From the NCBI GenBank assembly GCA_030596245.1, contig JAUVKN010000041.1, positions 1 through 18,205 on the forward strand: 18,205 nt of DNA. The letters run 5' to 3'. Positions 8,934-15,562 of this stretch are shown here, one piece after another. The position numbers were made by a program, and so were the translations under genes. The notes beneath the pieces were generated by a model. It saw only the letters and a list, made by a program, of their open reading frames with translations. It was not told where the DNA came from and did no database searches. Positions within the stretch are counted from its first letter, which is position 1. Each line of letters starts with the position of its first letter. Origin of the DNA: Bacteroidia bacterium. Lineage in GTDB: Bacteria; Bacteroidota; Bacteroidia; Bacteroidales; GCA-2748055.

Positions 8934-10906
8934 AGGCGGGCAAAAGCAACAGTCATATTTTTACCATGCCCAATTATGTGGGTTCGGTGAAAACCATGGT
9001 GGTGGCGAGCCACAAAGGGGCTTATGGAAAAACTGAGAAAGCTACCCCGGTGAAGAAGCCACTGATGGTGCTGGCTACCCTTCCGCGGGTGATCAGTCCG
9101 GCAGAGATCGTCACCCTGCCGGTGACAGTTTTCTCCATGGATCCCAAGGTGAAGAACGTGACCGTGGAGGTGAAGACCAATGATCTTTTCACGGTGGATG
9201 GACCCTCTTCTCAGAAGATCACTTTTGACCGGGAAGGGGACGTGGTGGTGGACTTTACCCTCAAGGTGGCCAAACGAATTGGCGCCGGTAAGGTAGAGGT
9301 GTTTGCAAAGAGCGGAAATCAAAAAGCCAGCGACCTGATCGACCTGCAGGTGAGGATGCCCAATCCACGAATTACCAGGACCGTGAACGACATGGTTGAG
9401 CCGGGGAAAACATGGAAGAGTGTCTATGAGGCAGTGGGACTGACCGGGACCAACCATGGGGTGCTGGAGGTATCGGTCATTCCGCCCATGAACCTGGAGC
9501 AGAGGCTGAAGTACCTGATGCAGTATCCGCACGGATGTGTGGAGCAGATCACCTCGGCAGTGTTCCCCCAGCTGTTCCTTCACAGGTTCATTGAACTGGA
9601 TTCACAGCAAAAGGGTGAGATCCAGGACCACATTTCGGCAGGGATCAACAAGCTCAAATCGTTCCAGCTCTCCAGCGGCGGACTCACCTACTGGCCCGGT
9701 TCGTATGGCAGGGTGAGTGAGTGGGGGACCAGCTATGCCGGGCATTTTATGCTCGAGGCGGAGGCCCTGGGTTACAACCTGCCCATCGGATTTATCAGCA
9801 ACTGGGTGAAATACCAGTCACGAGTGGCCAACAGCTGGGACCGGGAATCGGATTACTTCGGATACCGGAGAAGCAATGAGATTAGCCAGGCTTACCGCCT
9901 CTACACCCTGGCCCTGGCCAAAAAGCCTGCCCTGGGTGCTATGAACCGCATGAGGGAGATGAAAGAGCTGACGGTGACTGCACGATGGACCCTGGCTGGT
10001 GCTTACCTGCTGATTGGGAAAAAGGAGGTGGCGGAGCGGCTGGTTGCCGGTCTGACCACCAATGTAACTTCCTACCGGGAACTCTCCTATACCTATGGAA
10101 GTTCGCTGCGTGACCAGGCCATGATCCTTGAAGTAGTTACCCTGATGGGAGATAAGGTGAGGGCAAAGAAGCTGGTGGATGAAATTGCCGAAAGGATGGC
10201 TTCCGGGAACTGGTACAGTACCCAGACAACCGCCTATGTACTGCTGGCCATCGGGAAATTCATTGGCGAATCGGATGCTTCGGGGGCCATGGAGTTTGAA
10301 TATACCCTCAATGGAAAGAGAGAGAAGGTCTCGGTCAACGCCCCCATGGAGAGGCTGGAACTTCCCTATGATGGAGAGAAAGGAGGGAGCATAGCGCTGA
10401 AAAATCAGGAGGGGCGGAACCTGTTTGTGAATATGCAACTGGACGGAATCCCCCTGGATCACCAGGTGGCGGATGATGCCAGCGATATTAAAATGGATGT
10501 ATGCTACTTCAGCATGGAGGGGAATCCCATTGATCCATCACGGCTTGAGCAGGGGACCGATTTTATGGCGGAGGTTACCTTTACTCATCCCGGGATCCGG
10601 GTGAAGTATAAGGAGCTGGCACTGACCCAGATGTTCCCTTCGGGGTGGGAGATCCGGAACCTGAGACTGGATAACATTGAGTCTTCCAGGGTCAAAAGCA
10701 AGCCTGACTACCAGGATATCCGGGACGACCGGGTGTACAGCTATTTCGGACTGGACAAGGGTGAATCCAAAACCTTTGTGGTGTTGCTGAATGCTGCCTA
10801 CCTGGGAGAATACTTCCTGCCGGCTGTCTATTGCGAGGCGATGTATGATAATGGGATCCATGCCACCCGGGCCGGGAAGTGGGTGAAGGTGACCCGGCAG
10901 AAATAG
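8903..10906 (+). CDS. Alpha-2-macroglobulin family protein, C-terminal part with thioester domain
   Basis: This is the downstream part of the split gene. The given start is an in-frame GTG (a Val of FKPVVKYFGPF) and is unlikely to be a real initiation codon; family sequence already begins at about 8850 in this frame. It completes the A2M domain (FGPFELKAG, MPNYVGSVKTMVV) and continues into the thioester domain. YPHGCVEQITS carries the CxEQ motif, Cys at 9536-9538 and Gln at 9545-9547 (about residues 1385 and 1388 of the fused protein). The internal Cys-Gln thioester forms a covalent bond with trapped proteases. The rest is the alpha-helical thioester domain and a C-terminal receptor-binding-like beta domain (VKYKELALTQMFPSGWEI). 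This half shows no further decay: no other stops or shifts. Stop at 10906, 35 bases before the likely pbpC start, so the two are probably co-transcribed. Confidence 0.9.
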   Translation: MVKYFGPFELKAGKSNSHIFTMPNYVGSVKTMVVASHKGAYGKTEKATPVKKPLMVLATLPRVISPAEIVTLPVTVFSMDPKVKNVTVEVKTNDLFTVDGPSSQKITFDREGDVVVDFTLKVAKRIGAGKVEVFAKSGNQKASDLIDLQVRMPNPRITRTVNDMVEPGKTWKSVYEAVGLTGTNHGVLEVSVIPPMNLEQRLKYLMQYPHGCVEQITSAVFPQLFLHRFIELDSQQKGEIQDHISAGINKLKSFQLSSGGLTYWPGSYGRVSEWGTSYAGHFMLEAEALGYNLPIGFISNWVKYQSRVANSWDRESDYFGYRRSNEISQAYRLYTLALAKKPALGAMNRMREMKELTVTARWTLAGAYLLIGKKEVAERLVAGLTTNVTSYRELSYTYGSSLRDQAMILEVVTLMGDKVRAKKLVDEIAERMASGNWYSTQTTAYVLLAIGKFIGESDASGAMEFEYTLNGKREKVSVNAPMERLELPYDGEKGGSIALKNQEGRNLFVNMQLDGIPLDHQVADDASDIKMDVCYFSMEGNPIDPSRLEQGTDFMAEVTFTHPGIRVKYKELALTQMFPSGWEIRNLRLDNIESSRVKSKPDYQDIRDDRVYSYFGLDKGESKTFVVLLNAAYLGEYFLPAVYCEAMYDNGIHATRAGKWVKVTRQK

Positions 10907-10941
10907 TTTTTAAAACCGGAGGCGTGGCTATAGTCAGATGG

Positions 10942-13293
10942 ATGACCAGACATAAGTTCGTGCTGATCACCTTTGGAGTGGTCGGCATTGCCTTTTTGTC
11001 CCTGCCGGTGGTCCGTTTTGAGGAGCCCACCAATACCATCCTTGAAGACCCGGACGGGGAGTTGCTATCGGCCCGGATCACGGTTGACGGACAATGGAGG
11101 TTTCCCGAATGTGACAGTGTTCCTTTTAAAATCAGCCAGTGCATCCGATATTATGAGGATGAATACTTCCGTGTTCATCCCGGGGTCAACCCGGTCTCCC
11201 TCACCAAAGCGCTGTTCAGGAACATCAGGGCGAAAAGGATTGTGAGCGGGGGAAGCACCATTACCATGCAGGTGGTCCGGCTTTCCAGGAAGGGCAAACC
11301 ACGTACTGTGATCCAGAAAGTCATTGAGATGGTACTGGCCATGCGCCTTGAACTGAGCCTGAAGAAGGAGGAGATTTTCGGGCTCTATGCCTCGTACGCC
11401 CCTTTCGGGGGCAATGTGGTGGGTATGGACGCTGCTTCCTGGAGGTATTACGGAAGACCTGCCTGTAAACTATCCTGGGGAGAGGCGGCCACCCTGGCGG
11501 TCCTTCCCAATGCTCCCTCCCTGATCTACCCGGGGAGGAACCAGAAGGGGCTGCTTGCCAAAAGAGACGGGCTGCTGGAGAAACTGGAAGAGAAGGGGCT
11601 GCTCGATCCGGTCAGCTGTGACCTGGCCAAATCGGAACCCCTCCCTTCGAGGCCACATCCCTTGCCCCAGCTTACCCCGCATCTGCTTGACCGGGCCGAA
11701 AAGGAGGGGCATGGGGGGCAGCGTGTGGTGACCACCATTGACAAGGGATTGCAGGAGAGGGTGACCGGACTGGTGGAGAGGCACCACCAGCATCTGAAAC
11801 AGAACGAGATTCACAATGCCGCAGTGCTGGTCATCCACATCCCCGACCGCAAGGTCATCGCCTACGTAGGGAACACCAGTTCCGAAGACGAAGGCAGCGG
11901 CAGGTTTGTGGATATCATTGCTGCCCCCAGGAGTTCGGGAAGCATACTGAAGCCTCTACTCTATACCTTCATGCTGGATGAGGGAGAGATCCTTCCGGAT
12001 AACCTGGTGGCAGATATCCCCACCCACATCTCAGGGTACTCCCCTCTGAATTTCGACCGGACCTACAGCGGGGCAGTACCCGCCAGTACAGCGCTGGTGC
12101 GCTCGCTGAATGTTCCCGCAGTAAGAATGCTGCGCTCTTACGGACTGGAGAAATTTCATTCAAAGCTGCAAACCCTGGGTTTTACCACAATAGGCAATGG
12201 CCCCGGACACTACGGTCTTACCCTGATCCTGGGTGGAGCGGAGGTGTGTCTGTGGGATCTGTGCAGGGTCTATACGGGCATGGCCAACAGCCTCAATCAC
12301 ATCCGGGATTACGAATACAGGTATGATCCCGGGGAGTACGTTGCTCCCTCCTACGTTTTTAATCCAGATCCCGGAGATGGATCGGCCGGTCCGGTTCCCG
12401 ATCTGAAAAGCAGCGGGATCATGAGTGCCGCCTCCATCTGGTACTGTTTTGAAACCCTGACCGAACTTGAGCGGCCCACCCGGGAGGGGTCGTGGGAACA
12501 GTTCTCCTCTTCAAAGACCATTGCCTGGAAAACCGGGACCAGTTTCGGATACCGGGATGCCTGGGCCGTCGGACTTACTCCCGATTACCTGGTGGGGATA
12601 TGGGTGGGAAATGCTGATGGTGAGGGGCGGCCGGGACTCACCGGGGTGAATGTGGCGGCCCCGCTGATGTTTGATGCATTCGGACTGCTCCCCTCTACAG
12701 CCTGGTTTGAACCTCCCTATGATGAGATGACAGAGATTGAGGTATGTACCACCAGCGGTTTTCGTGCCGGACCTGATTGCGAAGCGACAGAAGTTCGGAT
12801 GGTACCGGAGGCCGGTGAAAAAATGGAGGTGTGTCCCTACCACAGGATTGTACATCTGGACCATTCGGAGCAATTCCGGGTCCACAGCGATTGTTACGAA
12901 ACCGGTCAGATGGTCAACACCTCCTGGTTTGTATTGCCTCCTGTGATGGAGTGGTATTACAAAAGAAATGATCCGCACTATCATACCCTGCCACCTTTCT
13001 TTCCGGGATGCGGGGAGGGAAACGAACAGCCCATGGAGATGATCTATCCCAAAGAGACCCGCCAGGTGTTTATTCCCCGGGGACTTGACGGTCAGTTGAG
13101 CCGGGTGGTTTTTGAAGCGGCCCACCGGGAGACCGGGGCCACCATTCACTGGCACCTGGACGACCAATACCTGGGCGAGACCTCTCTGATCCACCAGCTG
13201 GAGTTCCTGGCCCCCGAAGGCATGCACACACTCACCCTGGTAGATTCAGACGGCAACATCCTGGTGAAGCGTTTCGAAGTGGTTGGGGAGTGA
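10942..13293 (+). CDS. pbpC: Penicillin-binding protein 1C (bifunctional glycosyltransferase/transpeptidase)
   Basis: PBP1C polymerises and cross-links peptidoglycan and is the standard genomic partner of bacterial alpha-2-macroglobulin. The protein has 783 residues from the ATG at 10942, against about 770 in E. coli. The frame is open back to 10879, and GGAGG at 10918-10922 lies 19 bases from this ATG but only one base from a GTG at 10924, so the start is uncertain. Residues 5-24 are a membrane anchor. The GT51 domain shows YYEDEYFRVHPGVNP (catalytic Glu72) and GGSTITMQ (103-110). The transpeptidase domain shows SILK (nucleophile Ser334, Lys337), SLN (388-390) and KTGTS (Lys530). A Cys-containing linker with CPYH and WFVLPP leads to a C-terminal BiPBP_C domain (about 695-783). 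All catalytic residues are present, so it should be active even though its partner gene is frameshifted. Confidence 0.95.
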   Translation: MTRHKFVLITFGVVGIAFLSLPVVRFEEPTNTILEDPDGELLSARITVDGQWRFPECDSVPFKISQCIRYYEDEYFRVHPGVNPVSLTKALFRNIRAKRIVSGGSTITMQVVRLSRKGKPRTVIQKVIEMVLAMRLELSLKKEEIFGLYASYAPFGGNVVGMDAASWRYYGRPACKLSWGEAATLAVLPNAPSLIYPGRNQKGLLAKRDGLLEKLEEKGLLDPVSCDLAKSEPLPSRPHPLPQLTPHLLDRAEKEGHGGQRVVTTIDKGLQERVTGLVERHHQHLKQNEIHNAAVLVIHIPDRKVIAYVGNTSSEDEGSGRFVDIIAAPRSSGSILKPLLYTFMLDEGEILPDNLVADIPTHISGYSPLNFDRTYSGAVPASTALVRSLNVPAVRMLRSYGLEKFHSKLQTLGFTTIGNGPGHYGLTLILGGAEVCLWDLCRVYTGMANSLNHIRDYEYRYDPGEYVAPSYVFNPDPGDGSAGPVPDLKSSGIMSAASIWYCFETLTELERPTREGSWEQFSSSKTIAWKTGTSFGYRDAWAVGLTPDYLVGIWVGNADGEGRPGLTGVNVAAPLMFDAFGLLPSTAWFEPPYDEMTEIEVCTTSGFRAGPDCEATEVRMVPEAGEKMEVCPYHRIVHLDHSEQFRVHSDCYETGQMVNTSWFVLPPVMEWYYKRNDPHYHTLPPFFPGCGEGNEQPMEMIYPKETRQVFIPRGLDGQLSRVVFEAAHRETGATIHWHLDDQYLGETSLIHQLEFLAPEGMHTLTLVDSDGNILVKRFEVVGE

Positions 13294-13327
13294 GGATAGA
13301 AATTCTGATACCATCGATTAATCTCTC

Positions 13328-14947
13328 TTACTGTTTGCTCAATGTAAGGGTATAGGTAGCTGGTGGATCAAGATATTGCATACAGAGGAAATCAATTTCA
13401 CCTGTTTCGGTAAGATGGTCAGAATCGACAGGCAGTGGGGTTTCCACAGCATAACTTCCAGCTAATATGCAGGAGTATCCATCCTGGCACCATAGAGCTA
13501 AACCAGGGGCTGGATACCAACAGAATTCAAAGCCAAATCCAGCCTGGAGTAACCATTTAAAAATAAACTGGCCATCATCATATTTAACGTCTCCATCCAA
13601 ATCAATACTTGGTGATCCGGGATTAACATAACCTGTGTAAATATATGACACTTCAACATTACCTAACGTAACAGATTCATTTAATACGGTAAGGATAGAT
13701 TGATTTTCTCCGCTTGCACTGACTTTTACAAGAAGTTCAAAGTCCACGGAGCCTGAAAATTCTGATACACAAACAGCATAACAGCAACCTGCGGCTGATA
13801 ACTCAATCCTGCCGGTCCAGGTTTCCGAATCACCAATGGGTACATTGAGCCCTGCTGTGTATTCTTCAGTCTCTGTTTCGCATTTACAGGCTTCATAGGA
13901 AGCAGTCAGTTCGGCTATACCTTCCTCCTCTGCAGTCAGGGTTAATACACCTTCTCCGGAATAGTTCGTGGTCAGTTTGTTTTTGTTTAGTGAGCCGGCA
14001 GGCGAAGAAAAAACCTGTAAAAACGCATTGCTGATTTTCTTATCCCCACAGGTAAGGCAGGCTTTGATTTCAGTTTTTTCGCCCAATCGAAGTTTGGATT
14101 TTGCAGAGGACAGGGTCAGGTCGGGTTTACATCCAAGATGGAGTTTCAGATTTATGGTGATGTAAATCTCATTTGTATTTGACAGATCGGAATCATCATA
14201 AACAAACCAAAACTGAGGATAGGAAACCGGCATTGATTCTCCAACGATACGGTCCATGGTGTCTTCAATTCCATTGACCTTATAAACAACCTCAATCTCG
14301 TATCCCCGAATGGCGTAACAGCAGTTTTGTACAAGGCCCCTGAATTCAAACGGCTGTATGGTACTGTTAAACCACTCTATATAATTATTCAGGGCTCCAA
14401 TGGGATCGTCTCCGATTCCAAAATAATCTTTGAATTTCTCAAGCATCATTAGATCTGCCGGAAGATCAAATACGCCCCAGGGAGTGAAATGGAGTACCTC
14501 TGCCGTTACCGACAAACCATCGCTGTTTACCTTTCCATATACACCGGATTCTATCCATGCATTGCTTTCTTCCTTAAAAAAGTATAACGGGTACAAGCTT
14601 CCCGGGGGCAAAGGCTTACTTACAGGCAGGGTGATTTTTACCGGGTTATTAAAAACAGTTCCTTCAGGGCCAAAGGATACACCTCCCAGATAACCTGCAA
14701 CGAGATTATCATTGAGTTTATAATAATCGTCAGCATAAAGGGTCGGGGTTGCTGTTAGAGATACATTTTCATCCAGGGCTCCCGCAGGCACCTCCAAAAG
14801 AGTCAGATTATCCATTGAAATAACCCCACCTGAGGCTCCTATGATCTTCGAATATGTAACCAGGTTCCCATCCGGGGTATTCTCTTCTTTGTTGCAGGAG
14901 AGTAGAAGAACAATGATCAGTGTAAGCCAGGGTGTATATCTTTTCAT
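13328..14947 (-). CDS. ZU5-like domain lipoprotein, probably surface exposed
   Basis: The protein has 539 residues from the ATG at 14947; a GTG three codons upstream (14956) is less likely. The leader ends in LLLSC with the lipid-modified Cys18, followed by NKEEN, which resembles the Lys-(Asp/Glu)2 surface-export signal of Bacteroidota lipoproteins. Residues about 39-160 match a ZU5-like fold: GGVISMDNLTLLEVPAGAL, then VSFGPEGTVFNNPVKITLP and LHFTPWGVF. The middle part includes an Ig-like stretch (DLTLSSAKSKLRLGEKTEI). It is notably Cys-rich, with two CCYA motifs at residues 209-212 and 388-391 that may mark a duplicated beta module. No enzyme motif was seen; a structural or ligand-binding role at the cell surface is inferred. 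It is convergent with pbpC, with 34 bases between the stops and no clear terminator hairpin. Confidence 0.8.
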   Translation of the reverse strand: MKRYTPWLTLIIVLLLSCNKEENTPDGNLVTYSKIIGASGGVISMDNLTLLEVPAGALDENVSLTATPTLYADDYYKLNDNLVAGYLGGVSFGPEGTVFNNPVKITLPVSKPLPPGSLYPLYFFKEESNAWIESGVYGKVNSDGLSVTAEVLHFTPWGVFDLPADLMMLEKFKDYFGIGDDPIGALNNYIEWFNSTIQPFEFRGLVQNCCYAIRGYEIEVVYKVNGIEDTMDRIVGESMPVSYPQFWFVYDDSDLSNTNEIYITINLKLHLGCKPDLTLSSAKSKLRLGEKTEIKACLTCGDKKISNAFLQVFSSPAGSLNKNKLTTNYSGEGVLTLTAEEEGIAELTASYEACKCETETEEYTAGLNVPIGDSETWTGRIELSAAGCCYAVCVSEFSGSVDFELLVKVSASGENQSILTVLNESVTLGNVEVSYIYTGYVNPGSPSIDLDGDVKYDDGQFIFKWLLQAGFGFEFCWYPAPGLALWCQDGYSCILAGSYAVETPLPVDSDHLTETGEIDFLCMQYLDPPATYTLTLSKQ

Positions 14948-14971
14948 GAGTAACACGTTTATCGATTAGTT

Positions 14972-15003
14972 CTAATTTACGCAAATAAACTTTGCTTGTC
15001 AAA
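14972..15003 (-). promoter_or_regulatory. Candidate promoter of the ZU5-like lipoprotein gene
   Basis: On the minus strand a TTTG element (15003-15000) stands 20 bases from TAAATTAG (14979-14972), one mismatch from the Bacteroidota TAnnTTTG box. Transcription would begin around 14965, giving a leader of about 18 bases before the ATG at 14947. The ATCGATTA sequence at 14961-14968 overlaps the predicted start point and could be a regulator site. Confidence 0.35.
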
Positions 15004-15296
15004 CGGTCCATGCAATCCGGTTTAGTTAAACATCTAAACCCATTGTCTTCGACGATGGTCATGTAAATTTGGCTGTGCCGTTGATTTGTTAAATTTTGTA
15101 TCAATCGATTAAGATGTCGATTTCACGAAAACAGGAAGTCACAGGTTGGTTACTTTTCATAATTTTGTGACTTTCCTGTATATTCTATGCTTTCAAATGC
15201 TCGATCTAATCTCTTTATATTTAATGACATAGAAATTCCACAGGGAATTGAATTATGCTTGCGCATTGACTGCGTCGAGCTCGTAAAAACTCGGTT

Positions 15297-15322
15297 GAGG
15301 CTGCCCTTTTTGAGACAGCCTC
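15297..15322. repeat. Hairpin resembling an IS end
   Basis: GAGGCTG (15297-15303) and CAGCCTC (15316-15322) form a perfect 7-base stem around a 12-base loop holding CCCTTTTTGAGA. Read on the minus strand the unit begins GAGGCTGTCTCAAAAAGGG, which resembles terminal repeats I associate with Bacteroidota IS1182-like elements. That resemblance is from memory and unverified. No transposase gene adjoins it, so it would be a remnant. It could instead be a weak terminator for a lost gene. Confidence 0.35.
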
Positions 15323-15365
15323 TTAGAGAACACAAAATAATAAACAATTAATCGATGATTTGCTA

Positions 15366-15402
15366 CGCCGAGCTTCGGTTCCTCGCAACTTGCTGCGAGG
15401 CG
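15366..15402. repeat. REP-like palindromic element
   Basis: CCTCGCA (15381-15387) and TGCGAGG (15394-15400) form a perfect 7-base stem with a 6-base loop, ACTTGC. A small CCGA-GCT-TCGG hairpin (15368-15378) sits just before it, and CGCC at 15366-15369 can pair with GGCG at 15399-15402 to enclose both. The paired-hairpin, GC-rich form in AT-rich surroundings resembles repetitive extragenic palindromes. Only one copy is present in this window, so repetitiveness cannot be shown here. Confidence 0.45.
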
Positions 15403-15562
15403 AGTCAATTAAACACTCCTTCCGGACAACCTGTTGAAATCTACTTCTGGAAATATGTTCAAAAACTCATAATTTTGGATGAAACTGTTCAATATAAACG
15501 AAACCATTCATCATAAAACCCGTAGATAGTAAAGAATATATATATTGTTTAAACCCCACATT

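Larger units (their letters stand above)
14948..15562. other. 600-base intergenic region with palindromes, no convincing gene
   Basis: This AT-rich region separates two divergently transcribed genes. It contains the lipoprotein promoter, two strong hairpins (listed separately) and ATCGATTA copies at 14961-14968, 15104-15111 and, inverted, 15349-15356. A possible forward -7 box, TAATTTTG, lies at 15470-15477, about 85 bases before the second cargo gene, but its -33 partner is poor. A minus-strand frame of 65 codons at 15150-15347 shows no recognisable protein features and runs through a hairpin. The region may be the residue of old mobile elements. Confidence 0.5.

Noticed and set aside
8780..9583. 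267-codon minus-strand frame opposite the alpha-2-macroglobulin gene
   Set aside because: It lies opposite conserved coding sequence including the thioester domain. Its His-rich translation is typical of antisense shadow frames.
14808..15104. 98-codon minus-strand frame upstream of and overlapping the ZU5-like lipoprotein
   Set aside because: It overlaps the lipoprotein signal region in another frame and shows no recognisable protein pattern. The promoter match inside it fits untranslated DNA better.
15150..15347. 65-codon minus-strand frame in the intergenic region
   Set aside because: It reads through the GAGGCTG/CAGCCTC hairpin and has no recognisable domain. It could be a decayed gene but cannot be supported.
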